A stretch of DNA of 64,000 bases, from contig NZ_CP076134.1 of NCBI RefSeq assembly GCF_018736085.1, positions 1,560,501-1,624,500 of the forward strand, in the 5' to 3' direction. Shown here in pieces: positions 42,869-52,078 of the stretch (positions within the stretch are counted from its first letter, which is position 1; the number at the start of each line of letters is the position of its first letter). The DNA is from Bradyrhizobium sediminis. GTDB taxonomy: Bacteria; Pseudomonadota; Alphaproteobacteria; Rhizobiales; Xanthobacteraceae. A model generated the notes under the pieces. The model did no database searches. It had not been told where the DNA came from and saw only the letters and a list, made by a program, of their open reading frames with translations. The position numbers and the translations under genes are program-made.

Positions 42869-44434
42869 ATGGGAGACGTCTTTTCAAATCTTGGTCTCGG
42901 CTTCGGCGTCGTATTCCAGTTGGTGCAATGGACCCCCGCCTTTCTCGGCGGCATGTCGATTCCCATTCCCGTCAACATCCTGCTGTGCCTGATTGGTGCG
43001 CTGGTCGGCACACTGGTCGGGGTGCTGCCGGGCATCGGCACCATTGCCACGGTCGCCATGCTGTTGCCGATCACCTTCGGTCTGCCGCCGGTCGGCGCGC
43101 TGATCATGCTCGCCGGCATCTACTACGGCGCCCAGTATGGCGGCTCGACGACCTCGATCCTGGTCAACATTCCGGGCGAGGCGGGCTCCGTGGTGACCGC
43201 GCTCGACGGGTTCCAGATGGCCAAGCAGGGCCGGGCAGGTCCGGCGCTCGCGATCGCCGCGATTGGCTCGTTCTTCGCGGGCTGCGTCGCTACCGTGTTG
43301 ATCGCGGTGCTCGGCGCGCCGCTGACCAAGCTCGCGCTGGCGTTCGGGCCCGCCGAATATTTCTCGCTGATGGTGCTCGGCCTGATCTTCGCCGTGGTGC
43401 TCGCCAAGGGATCGGTGCTGAAGGCGATCGCGATGATCGTGTTCGGCCTGCTGCTGTCGATGGTCGGGTCCGACATCGAGACCGGCGCGTCGCGGATGTC
43501 CTTCAACATCCCCGAACTCGCGGACGGCCTCGGCTTTGCCACCGTCGCGATGGGTCTGTTCGGCTTCGCCGAGATCATCCGCAATCTCGATGCCGGCGGC
43601 GAAAGCGACCGCGAACTGGTGCAGCAGAAGGTCACGGGCCTGATGCCGACCAGGAAAGACATGACGGATTCCGCGCCGGCGATCCTGCGCGGCACGGTGC
43701 TGGGATCGATCCTCGGCATTCTGCCGGGCGGCGGCGCGGTCATCGCCTCGTTCGCGGCCTATACCATGGAAAAGAAGCTGTCCAAGAATCCGTCGCGGTT
43801 CGGCCGCGGCGCGATCGAGGGCGTGGCGGCGCCGGAAAGCGCCAACAATGCGGCTGCCCAGACCTCGTTCATTCCGCTCTTGACGCTCGGCATTCCCCCC
43901 AATGCGGTGATGGCGCTGATGGTCGGCGCCATGACCATCCACGGTATCGTGCCGGGACCGCAAGTGATGCAGAAGCAGCCCGAACTCGTCTGGGGCATGA
44001 TCGCCTCGATGTGGGTCGGCAACCTGATGCTGCTGATCATCAACCTGCCGCTGGTCGGGATCTGGGTGCGGTTGTTGCGGGTGCCGTATCGCCTGATGTT
44101 CCCGTCGATCGTGATCTTCTGTGCGATCGGCATCTATTCGGTGAACAACGCGCCGATGGACGTGGTGCTGGCCGGCATATTCGGGCTGCTCGGCTATTGG
44201 CTGATCAAGCACGATTTCGAGCCGGCGCCGTTGCTGCTCGGCATGGTGCTCGGACCCCTGATGGAAGAGAACCTGCGCCGGGCGCTATTGATCTCGCGCG
44301 GCGACTGGACGGTGTTTGCTACCCGTCCGCTCTCGGCGGTGCTGATGGCGATCGCTGCGTTCCTGCTGGTGCTGGCGGTACTGCCGTCGCTGCGCAAGAA
44401 GCGCGACGAGGTGTTCGTGGAGTCCGAGAGCTGA
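42869..44434 (+). CDS. tctA: Tripartite tricarboxylate transporter large permease TctA
   Basis: From the ATG at 42869 the protein is 521 residues with about 12 helices and the two TctA family repeats marked by GVLPGIGTIATVAMLLPITFG and GILPGGGAVIASFAAYTME. It is the main permease for citrate-like or other carboxylate substrates captured by the periplasmic binding protein. It begins 7 bp after tctB. A perfect hairpin (44446-44476) separates it from tctC. Confidence 0.93.
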   Translation: MGDVFSNLGLGFGVVFQLVQWTPAFLGGMSIPIPVNILLCLIGALVGTLVGVLPGIGTIATVAMLLPITFGLPPVGALIMLAGIYYGAQYGGSTTSILVNIPGEAGSVVTALDGFQMAKQGRAGPALAIAAIGSFFAGCVATVLIAVLGAPLTKLALAFGPAEYFSLMVLGLIFAVVLAKGSVLKAIAMIVFGLLLSMVGSDIETGASRMSFNIPELADGLGFATVAMGLFGFAEIIRNLDAGGESDRELVQQKVTGLMPTRKDMTDSAPAILRGTVLGSILGILPGGGAVIASFAAYTMEKKLSKNPSRFGRGAIEGVAAPESANNAAAQTSFIPLLTLGIPPNAVMALMVGAMTIHGIVPGPQVMQKQPELVWGMIASMWVGNLMLLIINLPLVGIWVRLLRVPYRLMFPSIVIFCAIGIYSVNNAPMDVVLAGIFGLLGYWLIKHDFEPAPLLLGMVLGPLMEENLRRALLISRGDWTVFATRPLSAVLMAIAAFLLVLAVLPSLRKKRDEVFVESES

Positions 44435-44445
44435 CATGCGTCGGA

Positions 44446-44476
44446 GCATCCCGAAGTCCAATCGACTTCGGGATGC
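44446..44476 (+). terminator. Perfect 13-bp hairpin between tctA and tctC
   Basis: GCATCCCGAAGTC and its complement frame a 5-nt loop, 12 bp after the tctA stop. There is no T run, so it more likely stabilises or limits read-through at the tctA end, allowing different amounts of permease and binding protein, than acts as a full terminator. Confidence 0.6.
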
Positions 44477-44546
44477 CGGGTGGCTTAGTGTAAGTGTCGG
44501 CCGGCCTGCGCCGGTATCACAGTAGCGGCATTTTTGGAGCACCCTG

Positions 44547-45533
44547 ATGAACTGGTATGGTCGCCTGCTGGCAAGCGGTGGACTGATTGCGCTTGCCGGC
44601 GTCAGTGCGCTTCCCGCGCCGGCCCAGGCACAAGCCTACCCGACGCGTTCCATCACCATGATCGTGCCGTTCGCGGCCGGCGGGCCGACCGATGTCATCT
44701 CGCGCATCGTTACCGGTCATATGGCGCAGACGCTGGGCCAGAGCATCATCATCGAGAACGTGGTCGGGGCCGGCGGCACCACCGCGACCACCCGCGCCGC
44801 GCGCGCCGCTAACGACGGATATACCTTGATCACCGGGCATATGGGCACCCACGCCGCATCGGTGCCGCTGTATCCCAAGCTCGCCTATCATCCGCAAAAG
44901 GATTTCGAGCCGGTCGCGCTGCTGGCCGGGACCCCGATCCTGATCCTGGCGCGCAAGGATTTCCCGCCCAAGGATCTCAAGGATTTCGTCACCTACGTGA
45001 AAGCCAATGTCGAAAAGGTCAATGCGGCGCATGCCGGCATAGGCTCGGTCTCGCACGTGTCGTGCCAGCTTCTGAACTCGGTCCTCGACATCAAGCCGGT
45101 CGGCGTTCCCTTCAACGGCACCGGTCCCGCGATGAATGCGCTGGTCGGCGGTCAGGTCGATTATATGTGCGACCAGATCGTCAACGCCGTGCCGCAGATC
45201 AAGGGCGGCACCATCAAGGCCTATGCGGTGGCAACGCCTGCGCGCAATCCGTCCTTGCCCGACGTTCCGACCACCACGGAGGCCGGCCTGCCGGCCTTCC
45301 AGGCCCAGGCCTGGAACGCGATCTTCGCGCCGAAGGGAACTCCGCCGGAGGTGATCGCCAAGCTCAACGCGGCGGCGGTCAAGGCGCTCGACGATGAAAA
45401 CGTCCGCAAGCGCCTGCTCGATCTCGGCAGCGTGATCCCGGCGACGGCCGAACGCACGCCGGAAGCGCTGGCGGCGCTGGTGAAGAGCGAAATCGCCAAG
45501 TGGACGCCGGTTCTCAAGCCCGCAACCAACTGA
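44547..45533 (+). CDS. tctC: TctC/Bug-family periplasmic carboxylate-binding protein
   Basis: The 328-residue protein has a signal peptide (1-29, ending AQAQA) and the Bug-family start YPTRSITMIVPFAAGGPTDV, then GAGGTTATTRAARA and the VPFNGTGPAMNALVGGQVDY loop that closes over a carboxylate ligand. It supplies the TctAB permease encoded upstream. The ligand is not readable. A terminator-like hairpin follows. Confidence 0.9.
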   Translation: MNWYGRLLASGGLIALAGVSALPAPAQAQAYPTRSITMIVPFAAGGPTDVISRIVTGHMAQTLGQSIIIENVVGAGGTTATTRAARAANDGYTLITGHMGTHAASVPLYPKLAYHPQKDFEPVALLAGTPILILARKDFPPKDLKDFVTYVKANVEKVNAAHAGIGSVSHVSCQLLNSVLDIKPVGVPFNGTGPAMNALVGGQVDYMCDQIVNAVPQIKGGTIKAYAVATPARNPSLPDVPTTTEAGLPAFQAQAWNAIFAPKGTPPEVIAKLNAAAVKALDDENVRKRLLDLGSVIPATAERTPEALAALVKSEIAKWTPVLKPATN

Positions 45534-45560
45534 TTGCTCTCGGCGAAGCCGTTTTGAGGG

Positions 45561-45579
45561 CAGGGACGGAGCGTCCCTG
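45561..45579 (+). terminator. Terminator-like hairpin after tctC
   Basis: CAGGGAC and GTCCCTG form a 7-bp stem with a 5-nt loop 27 bp after the tctC stop, followed by TTCCCCTT. The T run is poor. Confidence 0.45.
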
Positions 45580-45705
45580 TTCCCCTTGCCTTAAGCCGGC
45601 CAAATCCTCATTTTTCCGGGTATAATCCAGCCGTTCTGCCGAGTCGGCGCTGTCGATCGGCCGGACCGCCCGCTAAGACTTGGGCTCCCCGGGGGCCGCA
45701 ATGCC

Positions 45706-46500
45706 ATGAACCAGTACCACGACCTGCTCGAACGGATTCTCTCTGACGGCGCGGAGAAGCACGACCGCACCGGCACCGGTACGTTGTCGATCTTCGGCCA
45801 TCAGATGCGCTTCAACCTGGCCGCCGGCTTCCCGATGCTGACCACCAAGAAGTTGCCGCTGAAATCGATCGTGCACGAGCTGCTGTGGTTCCTCAAAGGC
45901 GACACCAACATCAAATACCTCAAGGACAACGGCGTTTCGATCTGGGACGAGTGGGCCGACGCCAATGGCGATCTCGGCCCGGTCTATGGGTCGCAGTGGC
46001 GATCGTGGCCGGCGCCGGACGGACGCCGCATCGACCAGATCTCCAACGTCATCGACATGATCCGGCGCAATCCGGATTCACGGCGCCTGATCGTCAGCGC
46101 CTGGAATCCGGCCGATGTCGACAAGATGGCGCTGCCGCCCTGTCATTGCCTGTTTCAGTTCTACGTCGCCAACGGCAAATTGTCGTGCCAGCTCTATCAG
46201 CGCTCCGCCGACGTGTTTCTCGGCGTGCCCTTCAACATCGCTTCCTATGCGCTGCTGACGATGATGGTCGCGCAGGTAACTGGCCTGAAGCTCGGCGACT
46301 TCGTTCACAGTTTCGGCGACGTTCATCTTTATTCGAACCATCTCGATCAGGCCCGGCTGCAACTGACGCGCCAGACGCGGCCGCTGCCCACGATGAAGAT
46401 CAATCCCGACGTAAAGGACATCTTCGCCTTCCGCTATGAGGATTTTGTGCTCGAAGGCTACGACCCGCACCCGCATATCAAGGCCGAGGTCGCGGTGTGA
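45706..46500 (+). CDS. thyA: Thymidylate synthase
   Basis: ThyA makes dTMP from dUMP using methylene-tetrahydrofolate, producing dihydrofolate. The 264-residue length is exactly that of E. coli ThyA. The catalytic Cys is at 146 in [31 protein letters not shown] and HLYSNHLDQ are also conserved. Its stop overlaps the GTG start of dihydrofolate reductase by 4 bp, which places the enzyme that recycles its product in the same transcript. Confidence 0.97.
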   Translation: MNQYHDLLERILSDGAEKHDRTGTGTLSIFGHQMRFNLAAGFPMLTTKKLPLKSIVHELLWFLKGDTNIKYLKDNGVSIWDEWADANGDLGPVYGSQWRSWPAPDGRRIDQISNVIDMIRRNPDSRRLIVSAWNPADVDKMALPPCHCLFQFYVANGKLSCQLYQRSADVFLGVPFNIASYALLTMMVAQVTGLKLGDFVHSFGDVHLYSNHLDQARLQLTRQTRPLPTMKINPDVKDIFAFRYEDFVLEGYDPHPHIKAEVAV

Positions 46501-47027
46501 CCGCGACGACCCGTCCGGAAGTCGTCTTCATCGTCGCGGTCGCCGAGAATGGCGTGATCGGCGCGCATGGCGCGATGCCATGGCGGCTGAAGTCCGACAT
46601 GCAGCGCTTCAAGGCGATGACGATGGGCAGGCCGGTGGTGATGGGCCGCAAGACCTTCGTCTCGTTGCGCAGGCCGCTGCCCGGACGGACCAACATCGTC
46701 GTTACGCGCGACGCCGGCTTTCGCGCCGAAGGCGCGGTGGTGACGACGTCGTTCGCCGCCGCCCGCGCGGTCGCGACCGGTGACGCGCTGCGGCGTTTAG
46801 CCACTGAGATCGCCGTGATCGGCGGCGCCGAAATCTACGCGCAATGGATGACGTGCGCCGACCGTCTGGAAATTACCGAAGTCCATGCCCGGCCCGAAGG
46901 CGATACGCACTTTCCCGCCATCGATCCGGCCGTTTGGGAAGAGGTCGCGCGCGTGCGGCATACGGCCGGACCGGACGACAGCGCCGACACCTCCTATGTG
47001 ACATATCGCCGGCGAAAGCCGCATTAA
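46497..47027 (+). CDS. folA: Dihydrofolate reductase
   Basis: The 176-residue enzyme reduces dihydrofolate to tetrahydrofolate with NADPH. Conserved parts are [25 protein letters not shown] (active-site acidic residue in the WRLKSD part), MGRKTF and [10 protein letters not shown]. The start is a GTG inside the thyA stop (GTGA), so translation is coupled. This thyA-folA arrangement is common in bacteria. Confidence 0.95.
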   Translation: MTATTRPEVVFIVAVAENGVIGAHGAMPWRLKSDMQRFKAMTMGRPVVMGRKTFVSLRRPLPGRTNIVVTRDAGFRAEGAVVTTSFAAARAVATGDALRRLATEIAVIGGAEIYAQWMTCADRLEITEVHARPEGDTHFPAIDPAVWEEVARVRHTAGPDDSADTSYVTYRRRKPH

Positions 47028-47184
47028 CTCCATTCGGCAATGTTTGCATTGACAATTACCGGCCCGGGCATAGCTCCTTCGAGCCAACAAGCCGCGTTGT
47101 AAGGGCCGGGGCGGTCCCCTATAAAGCCGGGCAGATATTGCGGGGCCGGGCGTCTTTGCCCTTAGGCCCGCGAAGGAGACGTCG

Positions 47185-48327
47185 ATGCCGTGGAAGAATC
47201 AAGGCGGAGGCCCGTGGGGCTCCGGTTCGAAAGGGCCCTGGGGCTCCGGCCCGCAATCGGGGGGGCCGAGGCCGCCCGATCTCGAGGACCTTCTGCGCCG
47301 CGGCCAGGACAAGCTCCAGCAATTGCTGCCGGGCGGGTATTTCAGCGGCATGGGCGTCGCGATCATCCTGCTCGCGGCCGTGGTGATCTGGGGACTGTCC
47401 GGATTCTTCCGCGTCCAGTCCGAAGAGCTCGGCGTCGTGCTGCGTTTCGGCAAGCATGTGCGCACGGTGCAGCCGGGCCTGAACTATCATCTGCCGTATC
47501 CGATCGAGACCGTGCTGCTGCCGAAGGCGCTGCGGGTCTCCACCATCAACATCGGCATGAACCTGATCGAGGATCCGGCGCGGCGCGGCAGGACGATGCG
47601 CGATGTGCCGGAAGAGAGCCTGATGCTGACTGGCGACGAGAACATCGTCGACGTCGACTTCACCGTGCTGTGGCGGATCAAGCCGGACGGCGTCGGCAAT
47701 TACCTGTTCAACATCCAGAACCCAGAAGGCACTGTGAAGGCGGTGGCCGAAAGCGCGATGCGCGAGGTGATCGGCCGTTCCAACATCCAGCCGATCCTCA
47801 CCGGCGCCCGTACCACCACCGAGGCCGGCGTGCAGGAATTGATGCAGAAGACGCTCGACAGCTACGGCTCCGGCGTCCTGGTACAGCAGGTCCAGATGCA
47901 GAAGGTCGATCCGCCCGCACAGGTGATCGACGCGTTCCGCGACGTGCAGGCGGCGCGCGCCGATCTCGAGCGGCTGCAGAACGAAGCGCAGACCTATGCC
48001 AACCGCGTAGTCCCCGACGCGCGCGGCCGGGCCGCACAGATCATCCAGGTCGCCGAAGGCTACAAGGAGCAGGCGGTCGCCGAGGCCAAGGGCCAGAGCG
48101 CACGCTTCCTGAAGGTCTACGACGAATACAAGAAGGCGCCCGATGTTACGCGGCAGCGCATCTATCTGGAGACGATGGAGCGCATTCTCGGCAATGCCGA
48201 GAAGCTGGTCTATGACGGCGGCAATTCGTCGTCCGGGCAGAGCATCGTGCCGTATTTGCCGCTGAGCGAGCTGTCGCCGCGGCGTCAGGCCGCGCCAACT
48301 CAACAGCAGGGCGGAGCCGCAAGATGA
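47185..48327 (+). CDS. hflK: HflK, membrane SPFH protein regulating FtsH
   Basis: The 380-residue protein has a Gly/Pro/Trp-rich N-terminus, one membrane helix (GMGVAIILLAAVVIWGLSGF, about 52-71) and an SPFH/band 7 domain on the periplasmic side with FRVQSEELGVVLRFGKHV. A long helix rich in Ala/Glu follows (about 240-310). With HflC it forms a large cage around the FtsH protease. AAGGAG lies before the start. The stop overlaps hflC by 4 bp. Confidence 0.94.
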   Translation: MPWKNQGGGPWGSGSKGPWGSGPQSGGPRPPDLEDLLRRGQDKLQQLLPGGYFSGMGVAIILLAAVVIWGLSGFFRVQSEELGVVLRFGKHVRTVQPGLNYHLPYPIETVLLPKALRVSTINIGMNLIEDPARRGRTMRDVPEESLMLTGDENIVDVDFTVLWRIKPDGVGNYLFNIQNPEGTVKAVAESAMREVIGRSNIQPILTGARTTTEAGVQELMQKTLDSYGSGVLVQQVQMQKVDPPAQVIDAFRDVQAARADLERLQNEAQTYANRVVPDARGRAAQIIQVAEGYKEQAVAEAKGQSARFLKVYDEYKKAPDVTRQRIYLETMERILGNAEKLVYDGGNSSSGQSIVPYLPLSELSPRRQAAPTQQQGGAAR

Positions 48328-49223
48328 GATCCGGTATTACAGGTATTGTCTCGCTGATCGTGCTGTTTTTCGTCGTGATCGTCGGCTACAGCTCGGTGTT
48401 CACGGTATCTCAGACCGAACAGGTGCTGGTGGTGCGGCTCGGCGAGCCCGTGCGGGTCGTCACCGAGCCGGGCCTGAACTTCAAGGCGCCGTTCATCGAT
48501 ACCGTGATCAGTATCGACAAGCGGATCCTCGATCTGGAAAACCCGTCGCAGGAAGTGATCGCGTCGGACCAGAAGCGGCTCGTGGTCGACGCCTTCGCCC
48601 GCTACCGCATCAAGAACGCGCTGCGGTTCTATCAAAGCATCGGCTCGATCCAGGCCGCCAACATCCAGTTGACGACGCTGCTCAACGCGTCGCTGCGCCG
48701 CGTGCTCGGCGAGGTCACCTTCATCCAGGTCGTGCGCGACGAGCGCGAGGCCTTGATGGCGCGGATCCGCGACCAGCTCGACAAGGAGGCCGACGGCTAC
48801 GGCATCCAGGTGGTCGATGTGCGGATCAGGCGCGCCGATCTGCCGGAGCAGAACAGCCAGGCGGTGTACCAGCGCATGCAGACCGAGCGGCAGCGCGAAG
48901 CCGCCGAGTTCCGCGCCCAAGGCGGCCAGAAGGCGCAGGAGATCAGGTCCAAAGCCGATCGCGAAGCCACCGTCATCATCGCCGACGCCAATTCGAGCGC
49001 CGAGCAGGTGCGCGGCGCCGGCGACGGCGAACGCAACCGGCTGTTCGCCGAAGCCTATGGCAAGGATCCGGATTTCTTCGCCTTCTACCGCTCGATGACC
49101 GCCTACGAGACCGGGCTGCGCAGCAACGATACCCGCTTCCTGCTGCGTCCGGACTCCGACTTCTTCAAGTTCTTCAGCAATTCGTCGGGCAAGCCGCCGG
49201 CGGCGGCCGCGCCGAAGCCGTAA
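48324..49223 (+). CDS. hflC: HflC, membrane SPFH protein partner of HflK
   Basis: The 299-residue partner has an N-terminal membrane helix (IVSLIVLFFVVIVGYSSVF), the SPFH domain (TVSQTEQVLVVRLGEPVRV) and a helical region with RMQTERQREAAEFRAQGGQ. Together with HflK it forms the FtsH-regulating complex in the inner membrane. Its ATG overlaps the hflK stop. The C-terminal stretch is Pro/Ala-rich. A dispersed repeat follows the gene. Confidence 0.94.
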   Translation: MRSGITGIVSLIVLFFVVIVGYSSVFTVSQTEQVLVVRLGEPVRVVTEPGLNFKAPFIDTVISIDKRILDLENPSQEVIASDQKRLVVDAFARYRIKNALRFYQSIGSIQAANIQLTTLLNASLRRVLGEVTFIQVVRDEREALMARIRDQLDKEADGYGIQVVDVRIRRADLPEQNSQAVYQRMQTERQREAAEFRAQGGQKAQEIRSKADREATVIIADANSSAEQVRGAGDGERNRLFAEAYGKDPDFFAFYRSMTAYETGLRSNDTRFLLRPDSDFFKFFSNSSGKPPAAAAPKP

Positions 49224-49271
49224 CGCTGCTGGCGCAAGATGAGGGCGAAGCGGATGCCGCTTCGCCCTGCC

Positions 49272-49367
49272 GAAGCGTTTTCGAGCGAAGTGGAAGCCGG
49301 TTCGCGTGAAGCAACGCGTCAAACACAAGGATGGCCTCGATTCCGTTTCGATCGGAACCGAGGCTCC
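49272..49367. repeat. Dispersed repeat, copy 2 of 2 in this window
   Basis: This block begins GAAGCGTTTTCGAGCGAAGT and closely follows the sequence of 17084-17182, including GCCGGTTCGCGTGAAG and an inverted-repeat end (GCCTCG and CGAGGC with a CGATTCCG / CGGAAC inner part). It fills most of the gap between hflC and the DUF2065 gene. Confidence 0.8.
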
Positions 49368-49405
49368 AAAACCAAGAACAACGCCAAACGGGAGGTTTCA
49401 GTCCG

Positions 49406-49606
49406 ATGAGGTCCATTGCGTTCGCCGACTTCCTCATCGGTCTGGGCATTCTGTTCGTGCTTGAGGGCCTCTTGTTCGCGGCAAGCCCGGCCTGGATGCG
49501 CCGGGCCATGAAGAGCGCGCTGGAGACCCCGGACAACATCCTGCGCGTCGTCGGCATCGGATCGGCGGTCGCCGGCCTGATCCTGATCTGGTTCGTGCGG
49601 CGCTGA
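49406..49606 (+). CDS. DUF2065 small membrane protein
   Basis: From the ATG at 49406 (GGGAGG upstream) the 66-residue protein has two membrane helices (FADFLIGLGILFVLEGLLFAA and ILRVVGIGSAVAGLILIWFV) joined by a charged loop (PAWMRRAMKSALETPDN). This matches DUF2065, a family usually found with hflKC and degP-like genes as here, which hints at a role in membrane protein quality control. No activity is known to me. Confidence 0.85.
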   Translation: MRSIAFADFLIGLGILFVLEGLLFAASPAWMRRAMKSALETPDNILRVVGIGSAVAGLILIWFVRR

Positions 49607-49770
49607 TCGCCTCGGTCGGGGCGGGCAGAAAATCCTGCCGTAACAACGCGATCGTGAGCGATTGGCGTCGGTTTTTCGCCGGAATGTCCGGCTCAAATGC
49701 TTGCGCCAAAGCCCGGTTCGGGCGCACTGTGGCGGCCAAATCCCGACCCGTTTTATAGAGAGACGCTGAC

Positions 49771-51282
49771 ATGACCGGTGCGATTCGTTACCAGAGCCGT
49801 CGCTTCCGTCCCTTGGTGGCCGCAATCTGCCTTGGCGCCGCAAGCGTTCTTTCCGCGCCGGCTTTGGCCCGGGGGCCCGACGGCATTGCCGACATCGCCG
49901 AGAAGGTGATCGACGCGGTCGTCAACATCTCGACCTCGCAGACCGTCGAAGCCAAGGGCGGGTCTTCCGGCGGCGACAGGGGCGCGATGCCGCAACTGCC
50001 GCCCGGCTCGCCGTTCGAGGAGTTCTTTGACGATTTTTTCAAGAACCGCCGCGGCGGCCCGGGAGGCGGTTCCAAGGGCGGTGAGGTGCAGCCGCGCAAG
50101 ACCAACTCGCTCGGCTCCGGTTTCATCGTCGACACCGCGGGTATTGCCGTGACCAACAATCACGTCATCGCGGATGCCGACGAGATCAACATCATCATGA
50201 ACGACGGCACCAAGATCAAGGCCGAGCTGGTCGGCGTCGACAAGAAGACCGATCTGGCGGTGCTGAAGTTCAAGCCGCCGGCGAAGCCGCTGGTCGCGGT
50301 AAAGTTCGGCGATTCCGAAAAGCTCCGGCTCGGCGAATGGGTGATCGCGATCGGCAACCCGTTCAGCCTCGGCGGCACGGTCACCGCCGGCATCGTCTCG
50401 GCGCGCAACCGCGACATCAACTCCGGTCCCTATGACAGCTACATCCAGACCGACGCCGCCATCAACCGCGGCAATTCCGGCGGTCCGCTGTTCAACCTCG
50501 ACGGCGAAGTCGTCGGCGTCAACACGCTGATCATCTCGCCGTCGGGAGGTTCGATCGGCATCGGCTTTGCGGTGCCGTCGAAGACCGTGATCGGCGTGGT
50601 CGATTCGCTGCGGCAGTTCGGCGAGCTGCGCCGCGGCTGGCTTGGCGTCCGTATCCAGCAGGTTACCGACGAGATCGCCGAAAGCCTCAACATCAAGCCT
50701 GCGCGCGGCGCGCTGATCGCCGGCGTCGAGGAAAAGGGCCCGGCGAAGCCCGCCGGCATCGAGCCCGGCGACGTCGTCGTCAAATTCGACGGCAAGGACA
50801 TCAAGGAGCCAAAGGATCTGTCGCGCGTGGTGGCCGGCACTGCGGTCGGCAAGGAGGTCGACGTCGTCATCATCCGCAAGGGCAAGGAAGAGACCCGCAA
50901 GGTCACGCTCGGCCGCCTCCAGGACGACAAGGCGGTGCAGGCCTCGGCCAAGACCAAGGAAGAGCCCGCGGAAAAGCCGGTGACGCAGAAGGCGCTCGGC
51001 CTCGATCTCGCCACCCTCAGCAAGGACCTGCGCACCCGCTACAAGATCAAGGACAGCGTCAAGGGCGTCATCATCACCGGTGTCGACAACGCCTCCGACG
51101 CCGCCGAAAAGCGCCTCAGCGCCGGCGACGTGATCGTCGAGGTCGCGCAGGAGTCGGTCGCCAACGCCGCCGACATCAAGAAGCGCGTCGATCAGCTGAA
51201 GAAAGACGGCAAGAAGTCGGTGCTGCTATTGGTATCGAACGCCGAAGGCGAACTGCGGTTCGTGGCACTGAGCGTGCAGTAG
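49771..51282 (+). CDS. degP: Do/DegP-family periplasmic serine protease
   Basis: The 503-residue protein has a signal peptide (1-34, ending ALARG) and a trypsin-like domain with catalytic His131 (TNNHV), Asp161 (KTDLAVL) and Ser236 (GNSGGP). Two PDZ domains follow (about 290-375 and 400-495). A Gly/Pro-rich loop (about 62-108) lies before the catalytic core, as in Bradyrhizobium DegP-like proteases. It would degrade or refold damaged periplasmic proteins. It follows hflKC and DUF2065 on the same strand in a common protein-quality neighbourhood. Several degP paralogues are usual in this group, so the letter is a family label. Confidence 0.92.
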   Translation: MTGAIRYQSRRFRPLVAAICLGAASVLSAPALARGPDGIADIAEKVIDAVVNISTSQTVEAKGGSSGGDRGAMPQLPPGSPFEEFFDDFFKNRRGGPGGGSKGGEVQPRKTNSLGSGFIVDTAGIAVTNNHVIADADEINIIMNDGTKIKAELVGVDKKTDLAVLKFKPPAKPLVAVKFGDSEKLRLGEWVIAIGNPFSLGGTVTAGIVSARNRDINSGPYDSYIQTDAAINRGNSGGPLFNLDGEVVGVNTLIISPSGGSIGIGFAVPSKTVIGVVDSLRQFGELRRGWLGVRIQQVTDEIAESLNIKPARGALIAGVEEKGPAKPAGIEPGDVVVKFDGKDIKEPKDLSRVVAGTAVGKEVDVVIIRKGKEETRKVTLGRLQDDKAVQASAKTKEEPAEKPVTQKALGLDLATLSKDLRTRYKIKDSVKGVIITGVDNASDAAEKRLSAGDVIVEVAQESVANAADIKKRVDQLKKDGKKSVLLLVSNAEGELRFVALSVQ

Positions 51283-51295
51283 GGGCGACGCGCAC

Positions 51296-51409
51296 CGTCT
51301 TGAGGTCAAGCTTGAAGGTGGCGCCGTCGAATCCTGCCGAGAAATCGGCCGCGAGTTCGATATGGCGCAGGATATCGCGAAGGGCAGTGTCGAGCGACTT
51401 AGAAGGCAT
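51296..51409 (-). pseudogene. Truncated HepT-like toxin remnant
   Basis: Starting at the ATG at 51409, the first 38 residues (MPSKSLDTALRDILRHIELA and the following AADFSAGFDGATF) match the N-terminus of HepT/DUF86 ribonuclease toxins. The similarity stops about 14 bp from the convergent degP gene and the frame then runs antisense through degP. The C-terminal RX4-6H active site is missing, so the toxin is dead. It overlaps the antitoxin gene by 11 bp, the normal MntA-HepT arrangement. Confidence 0.65.
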
Positions 51410-51695
51410 AGATTGCGTTAGCCGTCGCAGCGGGGCGGACGTAGGGTTTGAGGCCGTCGCGGTTCACCACGTCGACGGGACCATCAAACAGGCTCGCGAT
51501 ATAATCCTTGAGACCCACATAGTCGAACACGGTGAGATGCGCGTCCGGATCGATCTCGACCATGATGTCGACATCGCTGCCAGGACGGCTGTCGCCGCGC
51601 GCCGCCGAGCCGAACACGGCCGCCCGCCGCACGCCGCGCGCACGGAGATCAGGTTCGGATCGACGCAAGGTCTCAAGTGCTTCGTTACGGTTCAT
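51399..51695 (-). CDS. MntA-like minimal nucleotidyltransferase antitoxin
   Basis: The 98-residue protein carries the GS-x10-DxD motif of minimal nucleotidyltransferases (FGSAARGDSRPGSDVDIMVE). In MntA-HepT modules this protein neutralises HepT by adding nucleotides to the toxin. Here it is intact while its toxin partner is cut off, so it is an orphan. It may now act on another target or simply be decaying. Confidence 0.8.
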   Translation of the reverse strand: MNRNEALETLRRSEPDLRARGVRRAAVFGSAARGDSRPGSDVDIMVEIDPDAHLTVFDYVGLKDYIASLFDGPVDVVNRDGLKPYVRPAATANAIYAF

Positions 51696-51829
51696 ACGTT
51701 GAAACGTAGCACGAAATCCCGGCTAGCGGGAGGGAGCGGATTGCGCCCTTGCCGAGCTGCTCCGCCCACGGACCTTCTCCTCATTCCTTGACCGGAGGAT
51801 TGGGGGTATGGACCGGCGCGACCGGTGCC

Positions 51830-52078
51830 TCAAGCGCCCGGCCGGCCGCGCAGCATCCCGGCGACGCCGAGGTCCTCGTCGAGTTCAGGCCAGTGAATGC
51901 CCATCGGCATCAACTCGAAGCGCTCGCGCGCCGTCACACCGGCGTCGCGCAGCCGCGGATACCACGCCAGTGGGGTCGCGATCTTGCGTCCATCCGCCAG
52001 TGTCACCACCAGCTCATCGGCCGTGAAGGCAACCGAGACCGGCCTGATATCGGCGACATCAATTTCCAAAGTGCTCAT
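51830..52078 (-). CDS. DUF2442 protein
   Basis: The 82-residue protein has the DUF2442 pattern: a strand-rich start, VVTLADGRKIATPLAWYPRL, then the IHWPELDEDLGV motif near the C-terminus. It overlaps the DUF4160 gene by 20 bp and is the downstream member of that pair. DUF4160-DUF2442 pairs are widespread and are sometimes suspected to be toxin-antitoxin or DNA-binding modules, but I know of no proven function. Confidence 0.85.
   Translation of the reverse strand: MSTLEIDVADIRPVSVAFTADELVVTLADGRKIATPLAWYPRLRDAGVTARERFELMPMGIHWPELDEDLGVAGMLRGRPGA

Noticed and set aside
42928..44493. 521-codon alternative frame within tctA
   Set aside because: Same strand but other frame; Arg-rich and without membrane helices, while the tctA frame has full family motifs.
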